DNA of 64,000 nucleotides, taken from the NCBI RefSeq assembly GCF_000002595.2, contig NC_057009.1:2381346-2445345 (forward strand). The letters run 5' to 3'. A model generated the notes under the pieces. That model ran no database searches. It was not told the DNA's origin and was given only the letters and a program-made list of their open reading frames with translations. The DNA is from Chlamydomonas reinhardtii (lineage: Eukaryota > Chlorophyta > Chlorophyceae > Chlamydomonadales > Chlamydomonadaceae). Below are positions 36,075-47,097 of this stretch, piece after piece. Made by a program: the position numbers and the translations under genes. Numbering within the stretch: the stretch's first letter is position 1; each line of letters begins with the position of its first letter.

Positions 36075-39000
36075 TCAAACATGCCCACCCTCACCCCGCT
36101 GCCTGCTCCCCTCGCCGCCCGCCCCGCACCTGTGCTGCTCCAGCGCCTGCACGGCCTCCTCGTGGGGCCGGTAGATGAGGTCGCTGATGCGCCACACCTG
36201 GGGGACACACAACAGGGGGGGAACACAACATGGGGGGGAAACACCAGTGGTGGGGAAAACCAGTGGGGGGGAACACCAGTGGAGGGGAACACCAGTGGGG
36301 GGGAACACCAGTGGGGGACACACAACAGTGGGGGACACACCAGCCGGGGACCGTGGGAGGGGAGCGCGCGAGGGGAGCGTGCGAGGGGCGGGAGCTGAGG
36401 ATGGGGCGCTGGGGAGCTGCGCGTACCGTTGCATGCATGGGCAAGTGAAGCACACACGCAGGCGCAAAGGCAGGCACACACAGCCACGCACAGCCACGCA
36501 CACATACACACACAAGTAAATACGAACGCACACACAACCAAACATACCCGCACCTGCAGGGTCCCGTCTGCTGCCTCTTCCCCTGTGTTGTCGGAGACGG
36601 AGATGAGGGTCCAGGGCTCGTTGGGGTCGGGGTGCCACTGGAAGTCCGTCACGCGCTGCAGCAGGGGAGGGTGCGCACCAGGGGGAGGGGGGCGGAAGCC
36701 GTGAGGGAGGGGGGGCGTGAAGACTGACGGGAGGTGGTGGCCGGTGGCGGCGTCATTGGGGGTCCACCAAGTCAAGAAGTATATACCAGCAAGTGTGTGG
36801 TAGCCTGGTTGGGCTACAGAATCACGCAGGGCAGCATGGTTGGGGGTGGTGCTGCATTGCTGCCGTGCTGCGTTGCTTCCGCCAGCATCTGCTGCAACAC
36901 CCCCACCTGCCCAGGGGGCCGCGCCTCCATTCGGCCACCCCTCCGTACCGTGCACCGGTATCCCTTCCTGGCTACAACAACATTTCCTATCCACCGATTC
37001 TCCCGTGCCAGCCCCCCTGCCCGCCCGCGCCCATCCCCACCCCCACGACGTGTACAGCAAACCGAAACACCTCCTCCCCCAGACCCTTCTCCACATGCTC
37101 ACCCCCAGGCGGTGGCCGAGGTGCTGGAAGATGAGTTGAGCTGGCAGGCCGTCGTCATCGGCCGGGTCGCCGCCGCCGCCGCCTGCGCCCGTGCCGTCCT
37201 TGTCCGTCTTCTTCTTCTTCTTGGGCGGCTCCGCCGCGGCGGCCTCCTCCTCCTTCTTGCCCTTGCCACCCGCGTCCTCGCCCGTACCGGCGACGCTCGT
37301 GCCTTGCCCCGGCTCCGCTGCCTGCTGCTGATCCTTCTCGCCCTGTGCCGCCTTCGCCTCCGCCTCCTTCTGCTCCTTTTCCCCAGCTGCCAACGAGCCC
37401 TCGCCCGCTTGTCCCGCGCTGCCCGCCGCAGCGCCCTCTTTCACCCCCTCTGCCGCTGGCCCAGCCTCTGCGCCCGCACCTGCACCCGCGCCCGCGTCCG
37501 CCATTTCCGTGTCCCCATCCTTCTCCTTGCCACCCTCACCCGCCGCCGCCTCCGCTGTACCCGCAGCCACCTCCTTCGCCGCCGCCGCCGGCGCGGCAGC
37601 GGCGGCCCCGGCCTCGGCCTCGGCCGTCCCCTTGCCCTTGTCTGCCCCCGCGGCCGCGGCCGCGGCGTCCGGCTCCGCTGCCGCTGCTGCCGCGGGTGCT
37701 GCCGCGGGTGCGGGTCGGCCCCGTGAGAGGTCCCAAATGGCGACTGTGCGGTCCACTGACCCGCTCGCGAACACGTCCTAGTGGGCAGCGGGGGGAGCAG
37801 GCGGAGGAGCAGCGGGGTGGAACAGGTTCAGCCGCGGAGGCCTGTGCAGAACGCTGCTCAATCCTCCTGTCAAGCCTCAGTAAACCAGTCACATTGCGGT
37901 CAGCACATCGCTCCTCAGCCCCCTCCCTTCCCCTGCTCCCTTCCCTCCTTCCCTGCCTCCTTCTCAGGACCCCTCCTCGCCGCCCACCTTGTTCCTGGGG
38001 TGCCACTCCACATGGATGATGTCGCGCTCCTCGGCGTTGTTGGTGTGCGCGTCGAAGGAGAACAGCGCCCCCGCCGCGCCCTGGCCCGTGCGGCGGCGGT
38101 CCCACACCTTGATGCTGCCCTGCTCCGCGCCTGTGCGTGAGAGCGTGTGTGTGTAGGTGTAGGTGTGTGTGTAGGTGTGTGTAGGTGTGTGTGCGCGTGT
38201 GTGTAGGTGTGCGCATACGTGTGTGTGTGTGTGTGAACGTGTGTTGTAACATGTAATTTGTAGTGTTGGATTGTTGTTGGGTCCGTTGCAAACGCAAGTG
38301 CGCCCCACTCAAGGCCCGTTCACTTGCGCTCGCCCCCAAAAAGCAGCATCCTGACACCCGCTCACCCACCGCATGCAGACTCCGACAAGCCCAGACAACT
38401 CTTTATCCACCCCTCCTTCTCCTCCACCCCCCCCTCCCCCTCCCTCCCTCCCCCTCCCTCCCCTCCCCCTAACTCCCCTCCTCCGTCCCCTCCCCTCCCC
38501 CTCACGCCCCTCAACCCCCCCCTCCCCCTTCCCTCCCGCCCACTCACCGCTGACCAGCAGGTTCTCATCCAGCGGGCACCAGTCCACGCACATCACGTTC
38601 ACGCCCGCGCCGTGCGCCTCTTCCACGCAGCCCGCCGGCGCCAGGCCCGCCCGCGTGTCCCACAGCAGCAGTCGGCCGTCGTCCGCCACGCTGACCAGCA
38701 GCTGACTGGACCCGGGCGCGAAACACACGTCGCCCACGGTGGCGGTGTGGCCCTGTAGCCGCGTGCGGGCTGGGGCGGGCGGGCGGGGGGAGGGAGGGAG
38801 GGTTACATTCATGATTGGTTGAAGTGGTAGACGGTAGACCATCTTAGGAAGGGAAGGGATACATGGTTCATGCGTGATTGATTGATTGTGGAGAGGAGTG
38901 AAGTGTAGCCAGGCACAGCGGCATAGCAGGCGCGTCGGGGGAACGGGATTGCGATTGATTGCGGGGTCAAGGCCATGGAAACAGGGTACGAGCATCGGGG

Positions 39001-40555
39001 CGGGGAGGGAGGGAGGAGGGGGCTGTATGCCCGAGCCCAACGAATACTGGCAAGCCCAATCATCATTGGAGGGGAGGAGAAATCAGTACTAAGCCGAAAG
39101 TAACTGCGGCGCAGGGAAGCAGGAGGGGGTAGACGGGGCCGGCAGGCGGCGGGGACTGCGTGCTACTCACTGCTCACCCTTGAGTTGCGGCGCCTTGCCG
39201 CCCTTGCTGCTGCCGCCGTCTGCCGCCTCCTTGTCCTTGTCCTCCTTGCCGGGCGCCGCCGCCGCCGCCAGCGAGGTCATGGTGTCGGCCAGGTCCCACA
39301 GCAGCACCAGCTGGTCGTTGCCGCCAGAGGCCACACAGGCGGCGGCGGAGCTGCGGGGTCAGGAGGGGCGAGCGGAGGGCGAGGGGAGATAGGAAATACA
39401 CACACGGGGGACACACACAGGGCATAACTACCGTACCGTACACACGCCGCCCCCAGACGTGACGCCCATCCCCTCCTCCCTCCCGCCTGCCGCCCGCTCC
39501 TGCCGCCCCCTCCCGCCGCCCCCGGCTGCCCCCAACACTCCCTCCCTCCCTCCCCAGCTGCCTTCCCTCGGGCCCTCCCACCTGCAGGCCAGGGGGAACA
39601 GTGCCTCGTCCTCGTGCCCCGTCAGCACCAGGTCCGCCACACTGGGCGCGGCGTCACCCCGGTCGCCGCCGCCCTTGTCGCCGCCGCCCTTGTCGCCGCC
39701 GCGCTTGCCCTGGCGCGAGACAGGACAGACACAGCCGTAGCAGCACCGTGTGCATGGTATGGGATGAGGCAGGAGGTGTGGGATACCGACATGCTGTTGT
39801 GTTTGGGCACGTGCAAGTGTTGGCTATCGCAAGCGTGATGACAGGGGTGACGGTTACTCGGCTGCCACCGCCACCAATACCGGTGCTGGCGACAAACACA
39901 CGCCTAGCAATGAGCCTGCCGTCCATCCCCTTCCCCGCTTCTCTCGCAGTGGCTCGCTCCGCCGCCGCCCACCTTGCCGGCGGACGCCGCCGCCGCCACG
40001 CCGCTGGCCGCGGGCCGCCTGTCCGGCTGGCGGTCCATGTTCCACACGTACAGGTGCTTGGAGTCCGTGTGCGTCACCACCACGTGCGGCGCCGAGGGCA
40101 GCTCGCGGACCTTGTTCACCTGCGGCACCAGTGGCGGCCGTTGTGGTGTGTGTGGTGTGTGTGGTGTGTGTGGTGTGATGTGTGTGGTGCGACAGTGGTA
40201 TGGCGGCCGCGCGGTGTGGCATTGATGCGCTGTGCCACACAAGCACCAGCACCAGCACCAGCACCATCAGTGCAGCCCAGCGCACGCTAACGATTCGGCT
40301 CCAACCGCCTCACCTGACCCCTTCCGCGTCCACACAACAACCCCACAGGCTGCAGGAGCTGCAGAACTGGTACCCCCTTTTGGTGTTTGGAATAAACTGC
40401 CCCCGTCCTCCTCTCCCCCTTCCACGTCCTCCCGCCCTCAGGCTGCGGCCGGCTATGCACACACATATACACACACGCGCACACGACGCTCGGTATTGGT
40501 GTATCAAAAAGTTACTCCGACGCCGTCTGGGCGGGCTTCGTTTTGTGGTTCATTT

Positions 40556-40632
<77 letters not shown>

Positions 40633-40672
40633 CGCATACACTGTCTTTGCGCAACGATTCCCTTGTGCTCTT

Positions 40673-40720
<48 letters not shown>

Positions 40721-42922
40721 ACACGCACACGCACGCACGCGCGCGCACCTCCCCGGGGTGGTACACGGTGCGCACGATGGTGACGTGGCTGGACGCCGAC
40801 CTGTCCTGCCAGTTGGACACGGCCTCGCAGGAGGCCACGTGGGGCTGCGGGGGGAAGCAGGGGGGGGAGAGGCGGGGGAGGGGTGGGGTGGAGTGGGGTG
40901 GAGTGAGGGGAGTGAGGGGACGGCGGCAGGGGGCGGCCAGGGGCTTGGTTGGAAAGGTAGGCACCGGGACGGCACACGTACGGCACACGTACGGCACACG
41001 TACGGCACACGTACGGCACACGTACGGCACACACGCGTTGTTACGGTCGGCGGGGAGGGGCGAGGCTGTCGCGGCAGGTCGTCGGTGCCGCCCCCACCAC
41101 CCGGCCGGCCACACCGCCCCCGTGCCGTACCAGCACTGTGCCCGCGCGCCCCCGCCCTCCATCTCCACCTCCACCCCCAACCCCACCCCCCCACCCCCGG
41201 GGAACACGCTCAGTCCGGGGCGCCCCGTGCTTCCTCACCCGCACCCGGCTTAGTTTGGACTGGTATCTACGCACTCACACCCCTGCCGCCGGCCGCCGCC
41301 ACGGCGCCACTGACAACCGCATCCGTCTCCTCCCCCCTTCTTAGGTCCTCCCTCGCCGCCACTGCCACCCTCTCCCACCCACCCACCCCACACCTCACTG
41401 GGTGCTTTAATCAATCCATCCTCCAAATGAACGGCTCAACCGCCTGCCCCCCACCACCACCCTCAACCCCCTGCCCCCCACCCCACCCAACCCCTCACCT
41501 TCATGACGTCGATGTGCGCCAGCAGCAGCGTGTTGGGCCGCTCGCCGTCCACCACCTGCCGCGACAACACGACATTACACAGCAGTGGTGGCGGTCACAA
41601 CGGCGTGCAGCGGGCAGTGCAGCGGGCAGTGCAGCGGGCAGTGCAGCGGGCAGTGCAGCGGGCAGTGCAGCGGGCAGTGCAGCGGGCAGTGCAGCGGGCA
41701 GGGCAGCGGGCAGGGCAGGGAGGTGGGGAGGTGGGGAGGGAGGCTCGAAGCATGTCCACTCCAGCAGGTGCACAGGTGCACAGGTGCACAGTCGGGCGTG
41801 TGGCCGCCCGCCGGCACCGCCCCTTGGCCGCACCCCCGCATCCCCGCACGCCCCCACGCCCTCATGCCCACAGCTGGGAGTCCCACAGCCGCGCGCCCAA
41901 CACCTTAAGCACACCCCGGGACACCGCCTGACTTTCCCGGGACACACGCACACACACGCACAACACGTTTCGTATTGCACCACACGCAACACGCCGGCAC
42001 ACGCATACGGTACACAGTCCTGCATGCTTCTTCCCTTGGCTCTCTCACACGACACCGGCCCCTCACCCGTAAGAGCACCACACCACCCAGACCAGCGGGC
42101 CGTGTTCGCAGCTTCTATTTCGAGTCAGCCAGCCTATGCATCCCCACGCTGACGCATAGCTCATGCCGCACCACACACACCTACACACACACATACACAC
42201 ACACACCTGCTCTGACAGGTATGCCCGGTAGCGGGCCTTGTAGCCCATGTCCTCGACCAGCGGCCCCCACCTGCACGGCCGTTTCAGCGTGTGCTTGTGA
42301 GAGTGGAGAGTTAGTGGAGTCCAGGCGGGTGGGCGCGCCAGGCCCTGCTGTGCGGTCATGCAACCGCCGCAGTGGCGGCAGCCGTGTGTGCTGGGGGGGA
42401 GCAGAGGGGGCAGAGGGGGCACACAGCCACTGCACGTGTGGCGCCCCTGCGCCCCGTGCGGTACCCAGTGTCACTCAGGCATGGACCGGCTCGAGGGTTC
42501 CACACGTCTGTGCTCCTCAGCCTCCCATCCCACGCCTGCGGCCTTGCTCCCTTAGCTCCAGCTGCTGCTTCCCCCTTCCACAGGAGAGCCACCCCCACGC
42601 TGCTGCAACCCAGCTGCAGCCCGCGTCAGCGAGACCTCGCCCGGCTAAGCCGACGCTTCGCGCGCCAGCGTGCGGCGGGCCCAACTTTGACCGCGCGACC
42701 CAGCCGCACCTGCATGTCTGTGTTGGATACGGCAGATGGTAGTGCATGAACCTGCAGAGAGGCCCGCCGGTGCCCAGAAGGTTTAGAATTAGCGCTCGCC
42801 AAGTTCTTGCGAGCTTGAGTGGCTCGCTGTTTAGTATGCGAGCTTCCAGCGTACCAGTCATAGAGGATGGGCACAAATCTCCGCTTGTACGCCTCAAATG
42901 AATCGTCGGCAAGGAGCGCCAT
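36075..42922 (-). CDS. MSI4: FVE/MSI4-type WD40 histone-binding protein (RBBP4/7 family)
   Basis: Thirteen minus-strand exons give 679 residues in continuous phase: 42855-42922, 42710-42751, 42207-42270, 41499-41555, 40749-40844, 39973-40119, 39582-39709, 39178-39350, 38548-38769, 37988-38130, 37103-37777, 36554-36655, 36075-36197. The N-terminal histone-binding helix region reads YDWFMHYHLPYPTQTCRWGP. It is followed by LYVWNMDRQP, VLTGHEDEALFPLAC, LLLWDTRAGLAPAG, CVDWCPLDENLLVSG, IKVWDRRR, VEWHPRNKDVFASGSVDRTV and QVWRISDLIYRPHEEAVQAL, parallel to Arabidopsis FVE/MSI4 throughout. A lysine/alanine/glutamate-rich insert of roughly 180 residues interrupts the propeller in exon 11. Family members hold H3-H4 for chromatin assembly, deacetylase or Polycomb complexes. 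A TATA box (CCAATATATAG on the minus strand, 42954-42965) lies ~35 bp upstream of the start, so the 5' leader is very short. Confidence 0.93.
36210..36345. repeat. G-rich ~16-bp minisatellite in the last MSI4 intron
   Basis: About seven imperfect units of GGGGGGAACACCAGTG, just upstream (plus strand) of the final-exon acceptor. Confidence 0.85.
38135..38242. repeat. (GTGTAG)/(TG)n microsatellite in an MSI4 intron
   Basis: Short-unit GT-rich repeat adjacent to the acceptor of exon 37988-38130. Confidence 0.85.
40531..40735 (+). repeat. CA-flanked short element with two long (CA)n arrays, MSI4 intron 5
   Basis: GGCGGGCTTCGTTTTG precedes a 75-bp CA array. A core with ATCGCATACACTGTC and TTGTGCTCTTTAACACAC follows, then a second CA array. 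It is related to elements at 26306 and 19165. Confidence 0.75.
40970..41035. repeat. 11-bp minisatellite (CGGCACACGTA)n
   Basis: Five exact units plus a partial one in MSI4 intron 4. Confidence 0.93.
41244..41270 (+). repeat. Intron-resident motif copy 3 (MSI4 intron 4)
   Basis: Reads CCGGCTTAGTTTGGACTGG then TATCTAC followed by CA-rich sequence. It is a diverged copy of the motif at 20886 and 51046. Confidence 0.6.
41607..41714. repeat. 12-bp minisatellite (GCAGCGGGCAGT)n
   Basis: Eight exact units plus a variant unit in MSI4 intron 3. Confidence 0.93.
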
Positions 42923-43350
42923 CCTCGCGCGCTTTGTGCGACCCGCACGAGGCCTATATATTGGTCCTAACCAGCAGTAGTCAAAGCAGTCATGCACAGT
43001 AAGTTTGGCGGGCAAAATCGAAAGTCTGCCTTGAAGCTGCATGGCGTGCAATGCAACAGAAACCCGCATCCCTAGTCATTCAGACCAGCCGCGGCCTGAC
43101 AGTGTGCCCCATAATACAACCTACGATTGAATTATCGCGCGAAGTGACCGCGGGCGTCTTCACCGAGTCGCAGCACGCGTGTCGCGGCACCTTTCGAAAG
43201 CTCTGTCCCGCTCGCCAAGCGACACTGCAATTTCCGCCTTCAATCCCATTTGACAACATTTTATATCGCATCACTTGCATCTGTCGCCTCGTAGCGGGGA
43301 GAGCCCCGCCACGCGCAGAAAACCGCAACCCCGTTTGCGCTTACACGCGC
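42923..43350. promoter_or_regulatory. Bidirectional promoter, MSI4 (-) / 2H phosphoesterase (+)
   Basis: 428 bp between start codons. A minus TATA element lies at 42954-42961 and a plus-strand TTATATC box at 43261-43267, about 85 bp before the plus ATG. Confidence 0.6.
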
Positions 43351-46327
43351 ATGCGGAAGCGGCCCCGGCAGAGCGCTTCCCCCGAGCCGCCAAGCCTAAA
43401 GCTTGCTGCTCACTGCGCCGGACCTGACAGCGGCAGCCCCATTGATCCTGCTCGGCCCCCGAGTGAGAGGCACCCTGCCGGCGCCAGCGCTGCGCCACTC
43501 CCGACCTCCGCGCCGTGCCCCACAGGTGTGCAGGTGTTGGCATCAAGGGCACGCGCCGCCGTCGCGGCCATTGCTCGCGCCCAGGCCTCAGGCGACTGGG
43601 CCGCCCTTGCACGGGAGCAGCAGCAGCAGCAGCAACAAAAAGAGCAGCAGCACCACCACCACCACCATCAACACCAGGATCCGCAACAGCGGCTGGGAGT
43701 CCTCGGCGCCTTGCAGTCCAGCGTGCCAGTAGTGCCGACGCCAGCGGCGCGGCTGCACCTGACGGCCGGCGGGGCATCCGCCGCAATGGCGCCGCGCAGC
43801 TCTGACGCTGCCGCCGCCGCAACACCCAAGCCTGCGGCCACGTCTAAAGCCGGAGTCGGCAGCGCCGCTGCCGCCGCTGGTGGTGGTGACGTGTCGCCGG
43901 CGGCCGCGGGGGCGTCAGAGGGAGGCCGCGGCGAGGGCAGCTGCCTCAGTGCTTTGCTGCTGCAAAGGTAGGAGTGGTCGGTGGTGAGCGGCCGGTGTCA
44001 TGCGGGTGGCCATGTGTTGTGTGGTCTTGCTGCACGCTCGCAACCACATTGCCCGAGGCGTGGAAGTACGACACGCACACGGTCGTGCTTTTAAGGGCAT
44101 ACGTCACCAACACACAACACGTACGCAGGGCTGCCGCCGCCGCCACGGCCTCCTCATCCGCCTCGGGCCGGCGTCCGGACCACTTCCTGGCGCTGCAGCT
44201 GTCACAGGCGCCGGCCGTGACGGCGGCCATTGACCGGGTGCGGGGTGCGCGGCCGTCGAAACCTTTAAGATGATGGGGAGAGGCAGCACGTGTTTGTGTG
44301 TGACTGGTGTGCCGTGTGCTCATGTTTGTGTTAGCTGATTAACTCCTGGACTGCACCCGACACGTGCAGACGTGCTATGGCGGCGCTAGGCGTCATGCGC
44401 GCTTGTGTACCGTGAAGGCAGTGGTCACAAACAAACAAAACACAAACACACACGCACACAAACACAACACAACACACACACACACACAACACACGCACAC
44501 GCACACGCACATGCGTTAATGACATCCGCAGGTCCAGGCGGGTATGGTCGCGCACCACCCCGGCCTGTCCGAGTTCTGTGAGCCGTCCGTGAAGGCACAT
44601 CTCACACTCCTGGTCATGGAGCTACTGCCGCCGCCGCCGGCCGGAGGCGGCAGTAGCAGCAGCCGCGGCGGCGGCGGCGGCGGCGGGGGCGGCGGCCGCG
44701 GCGGCTGGGGGGGAAGGAATGGAGGCGCCGAGCGTGATCGGTGGTGGCGCAGGGGCGACGCCGGCGGCGGGGCGGCAGCCACCGCAAGCACGGCGCCGGG
44801 AGGCACGGCTGCGGGCGAGGAGGCAGCGGCGGTAGCCGCGGGGCGAGCGGCAGCAGCAGCAGCAGTAGCAGCAGCACCGGAGCCGCCGTGGCGGCTGGCG
44901 GCGGCGCTGGCCCTGCTGGCGGAGATGCCGGCGGTGCTGCGGGGCCGCGGCGTGTGTACGCCGCTGGACCTGCGGCTGCGCGGGCTCAACTCCTTCGGGG
45001 GCCGGGTGAGAGCAGCGAAGGGGAAGAGGAGGGCGCGGGTGGCGCGTTTGATGGGCTACGCGTGCCGAGCAAGCCAGTCTCGGAGCTCGTCGTCCTTGGG
45101 TGTTTGCGCTGCTTTGTCGGCCGTTTGCCTTACTTGCCCCATGCAGCCGTCGGCACTTATGCCCGCCGGGGCAACTTTTGGCTACCTTGCAGGTTTTGTT
45201 TCTGGAGGTGGATGGCGGCGGTGCCAGGGGCGAGGGCGACGCCGGCGGCGCAGCAGCAGACGCTGGCGGCGCTGACGGCGATGATAGTGCCGGCGGCGGG
45301 CGGGATGCGGTGATGGCGCTGCAGGCGGCGGTGGCGGCGCACTTCCACCCGCTGAGGTGAGCGACACGAGCAAGGGGTTTGGAGCATACAGAGAGTGCAG
45401 GGCGGTGATGGTGGTGCTCCGGGCGGCAGTGGTGCAGGGCTTCGTGTGTGTGTCTCTTGCTGCCGCTAGTCCATTGCCGCCGGCATGTGTGTGGGTCTCA
45501 GTGCCGCCCACCTAACGCTGTCGCCGTGCCCTGCCCTCTTTGCACTCCTACTGCTGCCCGGGCCGTTGCCTGACCTCCCTCGCGCCACACACACACACAC
45601 GCACACGTGCTCTTTACACACACACACACACACGCGCCAGGTACGATGAGGGTGACCGGCCCTTCGCGCCCCACGTCACCATTGCCAAGTACGCCTACAA
45701 GCCACCGCAGCGGGGTGGGGGCGGCGGCGGCGGCCGCTGGCGAGGCGGCGGAGGCGGAGGAGGAAGAGGCGGCGGCGGCGGCGGCGGCAGCGGAGGCGGA
45801 GGAGGAAGAGGCGGCGGCGGCGGCGGCGGCAGCGGAGGCGGAGGAGGAAGAGGCGGCGGCGGCGGCAGTGGAGGCGGAGGAGGAAGAGGCGGCGGCGGCG
45901 GCAGCGGAGGCGGGGGCCGCTGGCGCGGCGGCAAAACGTGAGTATTCGTTCCATGTGGGGCACCTGGCTCCTGCAGATCTCCTGGCTTGCGTGCGTGCGT
46001 CTATGAGCGAGGGAGGTGCCCGTAGCCCTGAATAAATGGCAGCACATAGCTGCTGATCACGTGCGGCTGCGGGATCACTTGTTTTTACGTTCTCGCGCTG
46101 CGGTCTTAGCACAAATGCAACCCCGCCCACATGTCGCCACACAGGGCGGCGGCCACAATGGAGGCGGGTGCTGCTACTGCCGCGCCTGACGCGATTGCTA
46201 CAGCCGCCACTGCTACAGCCACGGTCACGGACGAGTACGGGAACCGCATCGTCACGGTGTCGGGTGCCGTCGCGTCACCCATCTCGGCTGTAGCAGGCCC
46301 GCCGGCGGCGCCTGCCACGCCCGTGCC

Positions 46328-46360
<33 letters not shown>

Positions 46361-47097
46361 GGAAGGGGAGGGAGGGGCGGCTGTAGCAGGCCAGGGGCTG
46401 CGGAGCATCCCGCGCGAGTCGTACGAGGCCTTCATGGACATTGACGCGGGTGAGTTGGAGAGTTTGTGAGTTGGGAGTTACGGGGTTAGGGCGTGCGCTC
46501 CTGAGGCGCCACGTATGGTGCCACAGATACCACCAAAACCTGCGCAAGCGCTTCACACGTCATGTCCGTTGTCACACACTGTTTCTCTCGACCCTTCTCC
46601 TCTGTGCTCCCCCAACACACACTTCCTGGTTACCCTGTCCCTCCTGCTCCCCCCACACAGGCCGTGTGCGTGTGGACCGGGTGCAGTTGTGCTCCATGGG
46701 CGGCCGCGCGCCCGGACACTACTACCGCGTGCTCGCCTCGGTGGCGCTCACACAGCAGCCGCAGGAGGGGCGGGAGGGGCAGGAGGGGCGGCAGCAGGAG
46801 GGGCGGCAGCAGGAGGGGCGGCTGGAGGGGCAGCAGCAGGAGCAGGAGGAGGAGGAGGAAAGGGAAGAGGCAGTAGAGGGGCAGCTGTCGCGTGTGTATG
46901 GTGGTGGCGGTGGCGGCGGCGGCGTGCTGCACTCGCGCCTGCACGCCTACCTGCATGACCCGGCGGTGGAGATCAGTCCGGAGGCGGCGGCGGCGCTGGC
47001 GGCGGCGGCGGCGGCGCTGCAGCGGGAGGGCGCGCAGGCGGAGGCGGCGGAGGCGGAGGCGGGGAGGGCAGGAGGCGCAGGCGCTGTGGCGGAGTGA
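43351..47097 (+). CDS. AKAP7-like 2H phosphoesterase domain protein
   Basis: Seven exons (43351-43967, 44129-44237, 44532-45005, 45193-45356, 45641-45937, 46145-46449, 46661-47097) join in phase to 800 residues. The two HxT motifs of the 2H (2'-5' RNA ligase-like) fold are HLTL at residues 265-268 and HVTI at 466-469. They are preceded by RPDHFLALQLS and separated by LNSFGGRVLFLEV. The closing strand RVDRVQLCSMGGRAPGHYYR also matches the AKAP7 central domain. Enzymes of this fold cleave cyclic phosphate or 2'-5' bonds in RNA or nucleotides; the substrate here is unknown. Low-complexity inserts are large: poly-Gln/His and Ala-rich in exon 1, Gly/Ser/Ala in exon 3, and ~80 Gly/Arg-rich residues in exon 5. 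The ATG at 43351 was chosen because TATA lies at 43261; an upstream in-frame ATG at 43051 would precede it. Confidence 0.83.
45715..45930 (+). repeat. Coding GGC/GGA repeat
   Basis: Trinucleotide-based repeat encoding a Gly-rich, Arg-dotted linker in exon 5 of the 2H phosphoesterase gene, with units of about 39-45 bp. Confidence 0.85.

Noticed and set aside
37345-38019. Plus-strand Pro/Arg-rich frame opposite MSI4
   Set aside because: It is the antisense shadow of the Ala/Glu-rich coding exon 11 of MSI4.
40182-42152. Long plus-strand open frame of over 600 codons
   Set aside because: It runs through CA arrays, minisatellites and the antisense of MSI4 exons. It is open only because of repeat composition and has no domain.
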